NCBI GenBank assembly: GCA_949287835.1
Contig: CASEHV010000009.1
Location: forward strand, 1-37,612
Source of the DNA: an uncultured Helicobacter sp.
GTDB taxonomy: Bacteria; Campylobacterota; Campylobacteria; Campylobacterales; Helicobacteraceae
DNA: 37,612 nt
Direction of reading: 5' to 3'
Positions 8,572 through 16,194 of the stretch are shown in pieces (the stretch's first letter is position 1; the number at the start of each line of letters is the position of its first letter). A model generated the notes under the pieces. That model had not been told where the DNA came from and did no database searches. It saw only the letters and a program-made list of their open reading frames with translations. The translations under genes were made by a program, and so were the position numbers.

Positions 8572-9651
8572 TTAGCGTCCCATTACTTTCTTTCTCACAA
8601 AATCACTAAAAATCACTGCTATCAATAGCATACAGCCTAAAAACACACGGAAATAGTCATTGTCTATACCTGTGTGGCTAATGCCGATATTCACAACACC
8701 AAAGATAACTGCACCTATAAAAGCACCTATGACCGTGCCATAGCCACCTGTAAGCAATGCACCACCCATAACAACAGCAATAATTGCCTCAAATTCTTTT
8801 AAAAGTCCTCTTTGTGCATCTGCTGAACCATAGTCAAATACCTGACATGCCGCAAAAATGCAAGCACAAAATGAAGTGAACATAAAAAGCATAATTTTGA
8901 CTTTATTTGTAGGCACACCCATATTTTTAGAAGCTTGCTCATCGCCGCCTGTGGCATAAATCCAATTTCCGTATTTGGTTAAACGCAAAATTATCACACC
9001 AAGAATTGTAAGTCCAATCCACCATACTACCACCATTTTAATGCCCGTTACAACAGGCGTTCCATCATCATAGGTAGCAATGATTCCAGCCTTAGCTAAA
9101 AATGTAAAAAACCCGCTAAAAGCCTCGCCGCCAAAAAATGCACCAAGTAAGCTATCCCCTGCACTCTCATTTACCCCTGAGACAAGAGTTTGATTTGTAA
9201 GCAACCTAGAAAGTGCCACAGTTAGCCCACGCAAGATAAAAAGACTACCAAGTGTTACGATAAAAGAGGGAAGACGCGTTTTAATGACCAAATAACCATT
9301 CAAAAATCCAATCCCAACAGAGACAATCATCGTAATAATAATGGCAAGTGAGGCATTCACATTATAATCTACAATTAAAATTGCCATCATCATACCCGCA
9401 AAGCCAATCATAGAACCTATGGATAAATCAAACTCACCTGCTATCATTAAAAGACATACGCTAACTGCTAAGATTCCAATCAATGCCGCCTGCTCTACCC
9501 ATGAAAGTGTGCCTTCAAGGGAAAACATACTAGAATCTGCTAAGAATAAAAATATAATAAAAATTAAAATCACACCAAAAACGGGTGGAAACTCTGGTCT
9601 TTTGAGAATCTTTTTAGGCAGACTCTCACTTTTTAATCGCTCATCGCCCAT
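8572..9651 (-). CDS. Sugar/inositol ABC transporter permease (BPD_transp_2 family)
   Basis: A 359-residue hydrophobic protein of the ribose/inositol-type permease family with about 8-10 membrane segments. Characteristic stretches are GEFDLSIGSMIGFAG, PSFIVTLGSLFILRG and ATGGDEQASKNMGVP, the last being the cytoplasmic EAA-like loop. A loop after TNQTL (about residues 155-200) is longer than in RbsC. AAGGA lies 7 nt upstream of the ATG. The gene upstream in the operon should be the periplasmic binding protein, but only its last ~42 codons survive at 9708-9836, so the importer lacks its receptor here. Confidence 0.9.
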   Translation of the reverse strand: MGDERLKSESLPKKILKRPEFPPVFGVILIFIIFLFLADSSMFSLEGTLSWVEQAALIGILAVSVCLLMIAGEFDLSIGSMIGFAGMMMAILIVDYNVNASLAIIITMIVSVGIGFLNGYLVIKTRLPSFIVTLGSLFILRGLTVALSRLLTNQTLVSGVNESAGDSLLGAFFGGEAFSGFFTFLAKAGIIATYDDGTPVVTGIKMVVVWWIGLTILGVIILRLTKYGNWIYATGGDEQASKNMGVPTNKVKIMLFMFTSFCACIFAACQVFDYGSADAQRGLLKEFEAIIAVVMGGALLTGGYGTVIGAFIGAVIFGVVNIGISHTGIDNDYFRVFLGCMLLIAVIFSDFVRKKVMGR

Positions 9652-9707
9652 ATTCCATTCCTTAAAAATTAAAAATCAAAGATTAAATATCTGCAGAGAT
9701 TCTATAA

Positions 9708-9836
9708 CTATCTATACTGCCCCGCAAAACTTTCTACCTGTGCTACATTTTCCTTTGTTACAAATGCAGGACCTGTATATACATTACCGCTAGGAATTAC
9801 ACCATACTTGATATATTGAGTCAAAAAGATAATTGG
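9708..9836 (-). pseudogene. 3' stub of a periplasmic sugar/inositol-binding protein gene
   Basis: The last ~42 codons, ending in ENVAQVESFAGQYR, read like the C-terminus of a periplasmic sugar-binding protein (FLTQYIKYGVIPSGNVYTG upstream of it). The position directly before the permease gene is where the binding-protein gene of such an importer belongs. Further upstream the frame stays open to 9917, but the text turns into low-complexity His/Tyr/Ile codons with no resemblance to a binding protein. I place the breakpoint near the CAAGCTCGG at 9837-9845. The family is assigned from a short tail, so the call is moderate. Confidence 0.6.
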
Positions 9837-9952
9837 CAAGCTCGGCATGTAGTGATAGATATGTATGTAATGATGTATATGAAAAGCTCGCGGTAATGAT
9901 ATTAGTGATAAGTTCATATTGTCATGTATTAGCCTTTCGGGTGGTTAAGTGA

Positions 9953-9958
9953 TATAAT
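9953..9958 (+). promoter_or_regulatory. Probable -10 box (TATAAT) of the small secreted-protein gene
   Basis: TATAAT in the context GATATAATAC lies 25 nt before the ATG at 9984. A GGAG at 9973-9976 is a well-placed ribosome binding site, 7 nt from the start. It shows the inserted gene carries its own expression signals. Confidence 0.55.
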
Positions 9959-9983
9959 ACATAAAAAGCTATGGAGTGCATAC

Positions 9984-10415
9984 ATGAGAAAGATACTTTT
10001 ATTATTGTTTCCGATGTTATTAATGGCAGATGTGCTAAGTAAAGATGATTATAAATATGCGATTCAATATTTTTATAAAAATTGTGATGAATATCTATAT
10101 AAAGAATTTGATAGCGACGCTAAAGTGTGTGGATATATTGATTTTTTGCTAGGTTGGAATAAGTATCAAGATGACGATAGAATACGATATACTTATTTTT
10201 ATCTTTTAGGAATTTTCACAACATTAATCACTCAAGACAAAGAGGCAGAGGAGCAGTTGCTAGGTACAGGTCTTAATATATATTTTTATGATGATGAAAA
10301 GAACAATAAAGCAGGTGTGCCTTTTTCATTTTGCAAAACAACAAAAGGCTTAAAAACTCACAGGGTTATTAGTTGTTATAATATTATCGATGGGCTATCA
10401 CAACTAAGATTTTAA
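9984..10415 (+). CDS. Small secreted/periplasmic protein of unknown function, four cysteines
   Basis: I do not recognise this 143-residue protein. The first 15 residues ([15 protein letters not shown]) form a clear signal peptide with likely cleavage before DVLSK. The mature part is rich in Tyr, Asp and Lys and has four Cys at 34, 49, 117 and 131, which could make two disulfides in the periplasm. It has its own -10 box and ribosome binding site. It sits between the truncated binding-protein gene and the truncated mmsA gene, so it belongs to the segment that replaced their 5' ends. Its stop codon falls only ~2 nt before recognisable mmsA sequence. It may be cargo of a small mobile or recombinogenic cassette. 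Confidence 0.7.
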   Translation: MRKILLLLFPMLLMADVLSKDDYKYAIQYFYKNCDEYLYKEFDSDAKVCGYIDFLLGWNKYQDDDRIRYTYFYLLGIFTTLITQDKEAEEQLLGTGLNIYFYDDEKNNKAGVPFSFCKTTKGLKTHRVISCYNIIDGLSQLRF

Positions 10416-10417
10416 TA

Positions 10418-11403
10418 TTTTTATCCTCCGAGCTTGTGCCACAGACTGCAATTAAACTAGCAGAGTTATTTTTACAAGCAGGGGCACCAAAGGGAATCTT
10501 GCAGGTAGTGCATGGGCAAAAAGAGCAGGTAGATTTCCTATTAGACCACCCGCTTATTAAAGCATATTCATTTGTGGGTAGCCCAAGAGTTGGGGCATAT
10601 ATATACTCAAGGGCAACTGCAAATCTTAAAAGAGCACAGGCTTTAGTTGGTGCAAAAAATCACATGGTAATCATGCCAGATGCGCAAGAGGATAAAGTCA
10701 TAAATGCACTTATAGGTTCTGCTATGGGAGCAGCTGGACAGAGATGTATGGCTATCTCTGTAGCTATTTTTGTAGGGGATTCTAAGAAAATGATTCCAAA
10801 ACTAATAGAAAAGCTAAAAGAGGTAAGACCTGGTGCTTGGAATGATAAAAATGCTGCCTACGGACCACTCATTATAAAGCGGCGCTAAAAAGAGTGCTAG
10901 ATTTAATTGATAGTGGGATAAAAGAGGGGGCAAAATTAGAGCTTGATGGACGCGATATTAAAATAGATAATTATCCGAATGGAAACTGGCTTGGACCATG
11001 TGTATTTACAAATGTAAAAACCTCTATGGAGATTTATAAAAAGGAGATTTTTGCCCCCGTGCTTTGTGTGCTGGAGGCAGGTAGCCTAGATGAGGCAATC
11101 TCTATCGTAAATAATAATGAATTTGGCAATGGAAATTCCATTTTCACAAACTCACTCGCTAGTTCCATTCGCTTTAGCAAGGAAATTAGCGTAGGACAGG
11201 TGGGAATCAACGTCCCAATTCCCGTTCCTCTGCCATTCTTCTCTTTCACAGGTTGGAAAGGCTCTTTTTATGGAGATTTACATGCCTATGGAAAACAGGC
11301 TATCACATTCTACACAGAGATAAAGACTATAACACAACGTTACTTTGTGGGTGAGGAGGAGAAATCCATTATGTTTAATTTTGACGCAAATCATTCAAAA
11401 TAA
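10418..11403 (+). pseudogene. mmsA: Truncated, frameshifted methylmalonate/malonate-semialdehyde dehydrogenase
   Basis: The remnant covers about the last two thirds of a CoA-acylating aldehyde dehydrogenase (MmsA/IolA). This enzyme converts malonate semialdehyde to acetyl-CoA at the end of inositol breakdown. Recognisable segments are [26 protein letters not shown], the catalytic Cys in [11 protein letters not shown], and [20 protein letters not shown] followed by [16 protein letters not shown]. Roughly the first 165 residues are missing. Near 10876-10880 one A has been lost from the run in ATAAAGCGG, ending the first frame at 10888. The second frame resumes at [11 protein letters not shown] and runs to 11403. 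It is divergent from the catabolic run, which suggests that mmsA and the binding-protein gene once shared an intergenic promoter region that is now gone. Confidence 0.88.
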
Positions 11404-11443
11404 TCTAATTAACCCATAAATTTCATCAATTAAGCCAACTTCA

Positions 11444-11469
11444 AGTGCTAAGGTATTATAATTAGCACT
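11444..11469. promoter_or_regulatory. Perfect 8-bp inverted repeat enclosing a -10 box
   Basis: AGTGCTAA (11444-11451) and TTAGCACT (11462-11469) are exact inverted copies 10 nt apart. A TATAAT at 11457-11462 lies in the loop and right arm, 35 nt before the mqnP start. The overlap with the likely promoter suggests an operator. There is no following T run, so a terminator is less likely. Confidence 0.45.
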
Positions 11470-11497
11470 ACTAAATTCACTTAACGAAAGATACCAA

Positions 11498-12388
11498 ATG
11501 TTTTTGACACTCAAAGATTTAAAACAAAAGCTAAAAGACTTTAGTCAGCTAGTCATGTTTGAGCATACAATTTTTAGTGCAAGTTTTATTTTGATAGCTA
11601 TGATTGTGGCATCAAATGCACATAATGGCAGTCCGTTTTTTGGATTTAAACTACTCTTTCTAGGCGCCATCACATTGATTAGCGCTAGGAATTTTGCCAT
11701 GTGCTTTAATAGAATCTGCGATAGGGATATAGATTCTAATAATGAACGGACAAAAAACCGCCCGAGTGTAGATGGCAGGATTAGTATGCTTGGCATGATT
11801 ATATTCTGCCTTGTAAATGCATTTATTTTTGTGTGGGTTAGCTATTTTATAAATGACCTAGCCTTTAAGCTATCCATTCCATTTTTGATTATTCTAGGAT
11901 TTTATAGCGTTATGAAAAGATTCTCATCATTAGCCCATGTCGTGCTGGGATTATCGCTAGGACTTGCACCGATTGCGGGCGATATTGCAGTTAGCGGGGA
12001 GATTCATGTTTGGAGTGTGTGCCTTTGTGTGGGTGTGCTATTTTGGGTAGCAGGCTTTGATATTTTGTATTCACTACAAGATATAGGCTATGATATTAAG
12101 AATAATTTGCATTCAATACCTGCGAAATTTGGGGCAGAGGATTCCATGCAGATAGCTAGAATCTTTCATGTCTTAGCAGTATTTTTCTGGGCATTATTCC
12201 TAAAGCTATCACAAACGCATACACTTGCTATTATTGGTCTTATCATATCTGCTATAATGCTTATTTATGAGCATACCATTGTGGCTAAGGATTTTAAGAA
12301 TATTCCAAAAGCATTTTTTGTAACCAACGGCTACTTAGGCTTTGTATTTTTATTCTTTATAATCATAGATAGCCTTGTGAGGTTTTAA
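11498..12388 (+). CDS. mqnP: Menaquinone biosynthesis prenyltransferase (UbiA family)
   Basis: A 296-residue UbiA-type integral membrane prenyltransferase, with about eight to nine membrane segments. It is the type that prenylates the naphthoate precursor in the futalosine menaquinone route used by Campylobacterota. The first Asp-rich Mg/pyrophosphate motif is NRICDRDIDSNNERTKNRP (residues 71-89). The second region is near 187-212 (LYSLQDIGYD, then NLHSIPAKFG). A GAAAG lies just before the ATG. The stop overlaps the next start as TAATG, so it heads a run of five same-strand genes. Distinguishing MqnP from UbiA rests on lineage and motif context. Confidence 0.88.
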   Translation: MFLTLKDLKQKLKDFSQLVMFEHTIFSASFILIAMIVASNAHNGSPFFGFKLLFLGAITLISARNFAMCFNRICDRDIDSNNERTKNRPSVDGRISMLGMIIFCLVNAFIFVWVSYFINDLAFKLSIPFLIILGFYSVMKRFSSLAHVVLGLSLGLAPIAGDIAVSGEIHVWSVCLCVGVLFWVAGFDILYSLQDIGYDIKNNLHSIPAKFGAEDSMQIARIFHVLAVFFWALFLKLSQTHTLAIIGLIISAIMLIYEHTIVAKDFKNIPKAFFVTNGYLGFVFLFFIIIDSLVRF

Positions 12389-12924
12389 TGGAACTTGATA
12401 CGCGACTTGTCTTTTCTAGGCTAAACTTTGAATTTCAAATATTAGATGAGAATCTAAAAGAGGAAGCACAGAATGAATATCATCTGCTAACAAAACTCCA
12501 CAGTGATTCTATGGATAAATGGTTGCATTCCCTGCAGGTAAAAAGCATGAATTGCAAATGCGGGGCGGGGACACTAGTGCTAGGCGAGATGCTAGGATAT
12601 ATCTATAAAAAGCTAGAACATATAGAAAATATACTTCTAGGCTCTGAGATAAAATATATAGAGTTAAAGAGCATAGGGCATACAAAGCAGCTAGGACATG
12701 GCTATATTATCCTAGATGAGGATAGCCTAGAGATTGATAGAGAGTATTATGCAAGGCTTTTTATGCCGACCTTTCCTGCACGTTGTATGCCTTTATTTGG
12801 CATAGCTGTGGATAAAAAGATTCTAAAAGTTAATAAAATGTCAGAATCTGATTTGCGGGATTTTGATGGATTTATCGTTAGCACAGAGCGAGAAATGCTA
12901 AAAAGTCGCAAGGCACAAAACTAA
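12388..12924 (+). CDS. Conserved-looking protein of unknown function
   Basis: A soluble 178-residue protein that I cannot assign. It has no signal peptide or membrane segment. A short MNCKCGAG motif near residue 54 is followed by predicted helices (EMLGYIYKKLEHIENILLG) and a charged C-terminus. Its ATG overlaps the mqnP stop by one base and the next gene follows after 19 nt, so it is translated with its neighbours. Codon use matches the neighbours, and the tight packing makes it a real gene. Confidence 0.75.
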   Translation: MELDTRLVFSRLNFEFQILDENLKEEAQNEYHLLTKLHSDSMDKWLHSLQVKSMNCKCGAGTLVLGEMLGYIYKKLEHIENILLGSEIKYIELKSIGHTKQLGHGYIILDEDSLEIDREYYARLFMPTFPARCMPLFGIAVDKKILKVNKMSESDLRDFDGFIVSTEREMLKSRKAQN

Positions 12925-12943
12925 CCATGTATAAGGGAGTGTA

Positions 12944-13480
12944 ATGGATATTACAAATATTTTACATAATATTAGCTATGAGATGATGAGTATTATCGTG
13001 GGATTATTATTCATCATCATGATAGTCATCACACTGCTATATATTAATGCAAAAGAGCGGGATTCTATACGCAAGATATTGCAGCTAGAGCGTTCAATAG
13101 AGGATTTAAATAAAGAGATTTATAAAATACAAAAGTGGATTTTGGAATCTGATCAAAAACCAAAAACAGAGGACTTAGGCAGCAAGGATTTAAAAGACGT
13201 CATGGCTACACTAGCACGTATCGATATAGATTTAGAATCTTTGCAAAATGGTATGCAAGGCGATAGAGAATATTTTGAAAATAAATTTCTCACTATGGAG
13301 GAGAGGCTACGAGGGCTAGGGCATTTTAGCACACCATCTCAGAGCAGAAATGAGGAGCAGATTCTAAAGCTTTTTAAAAGTGGGCATAGCATAGATTCTA
13401 TATGCAAAGACCTTCGCGTTACAAGGAGCGAAGTAGAGTTTGTGCTAAAGCTATCACAGATAAATCCTACACAAGATTAA
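12944..13480 (+). CDS. Membrane-anchored coiled-coil protein with C-terminal helix-turn-helix-like segment
   Basis: The 178-residue protein has one N-terminal membrane segment (about residues 14-33), a long charged helix with heptad-like spacing (about 38-120), and a C-terminal stretch EEQILKLFKSGHSIDSICKD plus LRVTRSEVEFVLKL. The last part resembles the short DUF2802/DUF6115-type tail seen in proteins often located near flagellar or cell-envelope genes. A GGGAG precedes the ATG. Function is unknown; a structural or regulatory role at the inner membrane is an inference. Confidence 0.75.
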   Translation: MDITNILHNISYEMMSIIVGLLFIIMIVITLLYINAKERDSIRKILQLERSIEDLNKEIYKIQKWILESDQKPKTEDLGSKDLKDVMATLARIDIDLESLQNGMQGDREYFENKFLTMEERLRGLGHFSTPSQSRNEEQILKLFKSGHSIDSICKDLRVTRSEVEFVLKLSQINPTQD

Positions 13481-13490
13481 AGAGGGTAAT

Positions 13491-14081
13491 ATGAGTTCTA
13501 AGATTCTAATACAAGAGCGAAAAATGGATAGAAATGTAATGATAATTGCCTCTATCATATTTTCCTTTATCATCGTGCTATCAAACTATCTTGTTAGCTT
13601 TCGCGTCTTCGATACACACATCACTTACGGCGCGATAACCTATCCTGTGTCATTTCTAGTCATGGATATTTTAAGTGAGAAATATAATCGAAAAGATGTT
13701 ATGAAAGCCCTTAGAATCGGGCTTATCCTAGCATTTTTCCCCTCACTTTATTTTGCCGATGACCCACGCATAGCCATAGCTAGTGTGAGTGCCTTTTTCA
13801 TATCGCAGTTCCTAGATGTCGTGCTGTTTTATAAACTAAAGCAGAAATATCCAAAACTCTGGTGGCTACGAAATGGCGTGAATGCCTCGATTTTGCAAAT
13901 GCTAGATACATTTTTATTCTTCCACATAGCATTTTTATTTGTGATGCCATATTATGATGTGTTTATGCTATTTGCATTTGACTATGCTATCAAGGTCGCA
14001 GTTGTGCTAATCATCGATGTACCACTTTTCTATCTCATCGCTGTGCGGACGTATAAAAACTTTCGCTTTTCAAAGAGATGA
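13491..14081 (+). CDS. yhhQ: Queuosine precursor transporter (YhhQ/VUT family)
   Basis: A 196-residue inner-membrane protein with about six membrane segments, matching the YhhQ family that imports queuosine precursors such as preQ0/preQ1. Family-like stretches are ITYGAITYPVSFLVMDILSE with KYNRKDVMKALRIG following, and DVVLFYKLKQ, then LWWLRNGVNASILQMLDTFL. Length is normal. It starts 10 nt after the previous gene, and the next gene begins 1 nt after its TGA, so it is part of the mqnP run. Confidence 0.88.
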   Translation: MSSKILIQERKMDRNVMIIASIIFSFIIVLSNYLVSFRVFDTHITYGAITYPVSFLVMDILSEKYNRKDVMKALRIGLILAFFPSLYFADDPRIAIASVSAFFISQFLDVVLFYKLKQKYPKLWWLRNGVNASILQMLDTFLFFHIAFLFVMPYYDVFMLFAFDYAIKVAVVLIIDVPLFYLIAVRTYKNFRFSKR

Positions 14082-14082
14082 T

Positions 14083-14805
14083 ATGGAATATTTTGATATA
14101 TTATCTGACTTGCACCCATGCTCATATTTTGATGATAAGGTTAGTCAATACCGCTATCTTGGCATTCGCAACTGCACGCCATATTTCTACAAAGGGCTAT
14201 TAGAGAGGGGATATAGACGTTTTGGTGAGTATTTTTTCGTGCCGCAGTGCAAGGGCTGCACGGAGTGCATAACCATACGATATTTGGTAGATGAGTTTGA
14301 GATTAGCCAAAATATTAAACGCGTGATGAAAAAAAATATTGACACGAATTTCCAAATAAAAAAGCCAAGCGTTAGCGATGATAAGGTAAATCTCTACATG
14401 AATTATCATCATAAAATGACGGATAAAAAGGGCTGGAGTATAAATACCATTGATTCTAGCAGATATGTTAGCTCCTTTGTGGCTGGGAGCGAGGTTTTCG
14501 GCTATGAGATGTGTATGTATATTAATCACAAGATGATAGCGGTAAGTTACTTTGACATTGTACTTGATAGTATGAGTGCAAATTATTTTTTCTACGACCA
14601 TACGTATGCAAAGCTAAGTCTTGGTGTGCTGAATCTAACTCTGCTTTTCAATCTAGCAAAAAAACTAAACCTCAAATATCTCTATCCGGGCTTTTGGATA
14701 AAAGACCATGCCTCGATGGGATACAAAGAGAGATATAAGCCATTTGAGGCTCTCATTAATCAAGCAGACATTTTTGATAGGACATATTGGAGGAGGCATG
14801 ATTAA
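14083..14805 (+). CDS. bpt: Aspartate/glutamate leucyltransferase or arginyltransferase (N-end rule)
   Basis: A 240-residue aminoacyl-tRNA-protein transferase of the ATE/Bpt family. It adds Leu (or Arg) to N-terminal acidic residues, marking proteins for ClpAP degradation. The N-terminal Cys-containing motifs HPCSYFDD and VPQCKGCTECITIRY are present. So are the C-terminal GFWIKDHASMGYK and RYKPFEAL typical of the family. The frame is open further upstream to 14017, but the ATG at 14083 gives the usual N-terminus (MEYFDILSDLHPC). It has an AGAG upstream and starts 1 nt after the yhhQ stop. Its stop overlaps that of the convergent exporter gene by 4 nt. Confidence 0.88.
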   Translation: MEYFDILSDLHPCSYFDDKVSQYRYLGIRNCTPYFYKGLLERGYRRFGEYFFVPQCKGCTECITIRYLVDEFEISQNIKRVMKKNIDTNFQIKKPSVSDDKVNLYMNYHHKMTDKKGWSINTIDSSRYVSSFVAGSEVFGYEMCMYINHKMIAVSYFDIVLDSMSANYFFYDHTYAKLSLGVLNLTLLFNLAKKLNLKYLYPGFWIKDHASMGYKERYKPFEALINQADIFDRTYWRRHD

Positions 14806-15404
14806 TTCTTTTTATTATTCTTTAAATCTCTTAGAATCTCTCTTATAGAAGTTTTCTTTACCCCACGTGTCATCATAAAGCTTTGTTCATGAAATACTAG
14901 AAATGTTAACAATGCCCCAGCGACCAAAGATATGGATACAGATAGCATTGTAGAAATATTATTAAAAAATGCCATTAAATATCCTAACTGCTCTGGCTTA
15001 TGTGCATGCTGAGTGAAAGTTAGCATAGATAAAATACTCTTATATCCATAGCTACCAGGGAACATAGGCAGTAATGCAGGGAAAACAATAACCTCTGCTG
15101 GAACTTTATTTCTCCTAGCTAAAGACATCGTAAGTAATCCCATACAAAACGAAACACAAAAACTCGCACCCGCAAGGCTAAACAAAGGGCTTTGCACCAA
15201 AATGGAACGCAAAAAATAGCCAAATCCTGCTACAAACACAATGCCAAATAGAATCTTTCTAGGCGGAATGCAGCCAAATGCAAAGCCAAAACCCGCTACC
15301 ATAGCAAACAGAGTATTCATAGAAATATCAAATAAAGAATCTGTGGTAAAAAAGCTTGAGTGCAGAATCTCTAAAAGCTTTGGATAATGTGTAATATCAA
15401 ACAT
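14802..15404 (-). CDS. ThrE-type exporter, small subunit (YjjB/DUF3815-like)
   Basis: A 200-residue membrane protein with about five membrane segments, matching the ThrE_2 half of the threonine/serine exporter family. In E. coli the homologue YjjB works with YjjP in succinate export. A typical stretch is NKVPAEVIVFPALLPMFPGS. It overlaps the large-subunit gene by 8 nt, so the two halves are co-translated. The substrate is not readable from sequence; an amino acid or dicarboxylate is likely. Confidence 0.85.
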   Translation of the reverse strand: MFDITHYPKLLEILHSSFFTTDSLFDISMNTLFAMVAGFGFAFGCIPPRKILFGIVFVAGFGYFLRSILVQSPLFSLAGASFCVSFCMGLLTMSLARRNKVPAEVIVFPALLPMFPGSYGYKSILSMLTFTQHAHKPEQLGYLMAFFNNISTMLSVSISLVAGALLTFLVFHEQSFMMTRGVKKTSIREILRDLKNNKKN

Positions 15405-16179
15405 GTATCAAACTCACATTTGCAATGCTAAGTGTAAGATATGCTCCTACAGATATACAAAGAAGCAAAATACCCATATTTACCCCTCTGCTAAGTGCCA
15501 TGAGAGTGTATTCATGCAGCACATCGCTAAAAGCATTGATAATCTGCATACCCGGTATTAAATACAGAATGCTAAGACCTATGGCAATCTCTGGAACGCT
15601 TGTGATTCCAAAATGCACACCAATGTAAGCTACAAATGACGACACAAACGAAGCTAAAACATAAATCCCCCTAATATCAAAGCCTCTGTTAGATAGCCAA
15701 TGTTTAACACCAAAACCTGCAAATGTCCCCATAAACACACATATCAATGCTCCAATATCGCCATCAAATAGACTGCAAAACGACATATTTGCTAGGCTTG
15801 AGAAAAATATTGATGATAGAAACGAAAAATCCTTGCTTTGCATAATATGTGCAAATCTTAGTTTTGCCTCTTTTAGAGTTATGGCATTATCATGTATCTG
15901 CCAACTTAACGCACTAAGCTCGGATATGATTCTAAAATTCGTGCCTAGCGGTGGATTTGAACTAACCTGTGTGCGTCTATTTTCATAGTTATCCTTCTGG
16001 GATATGCTTAGAGTAACGGACTTTATCCAAACAACCATCTGCACGTCATAATTATAACTACTCCCAATCCTCTGTGTGCAGCGAACAATCCTAGAAGTAT
16101 ATGCCCCATTTGATAGTAGCGCTGCCGCATATTGCGCCAAAAATACGCTTAAATCCTCTATATTTTCTGTATCTTTCAT
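15397..16179 (-). CDS. ThrE-type exporter, large subunit (YjjP/DUF1212-like)
   Basis: A 260-residue protein with a soluble N-terminal part and five or so membrane segments from about residue 115. It matches the ThrE domain (DUF1212): LSNGAYTSRIVRCTQRI near the start and LSILYLIPGMQIINAFSDVL near the C-terminus. It pairs with the next gene through an 8-nt overlap. The gene upstream (16195-17448) ends 15 nt away on the same strand, so an operon is likely. Confidence 0.87.
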   Translation of the reverse strand: MKDTENIEDLSVFLAQYAAALLSNGAYTSRIVRCTQRIGSSYNYDVQMVVWIKSVTLSISQKDNYENRRTQVSSNPPLGTNFRIISELSALSWQIHDNAITLKEAKLRFAHIMQSKDFSFLSSIFFSSLANMSFCSLFDGDIGALICVFMGTFAGFGVKHWLSNRGFDIRGIYVLASFVSSFVAYIGVHFGITSVPEIAIGLSILYLIPGMQIINAFSDVLHEYTLMALSRGVNMGILLLCISVGAYLTLSIANVSLIHV

Positions 16180-16194
16180 ATGGTTTGTATGCCC

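Noticed and set aside
9419-9793. Plus-strand frame of 124 codons opposite the permease
   Set aside because: It is antisense to a well-supported permease gene, has no motif and has no ribosome binding site.
9837-9917. Upstream extension of the binding-protein stub as a 69-codon gene
   Set aside because: The extra codons are low-complexity His/Tyr/Ile with no family resemblance; the frame is open by chance beyond the breakpoint.
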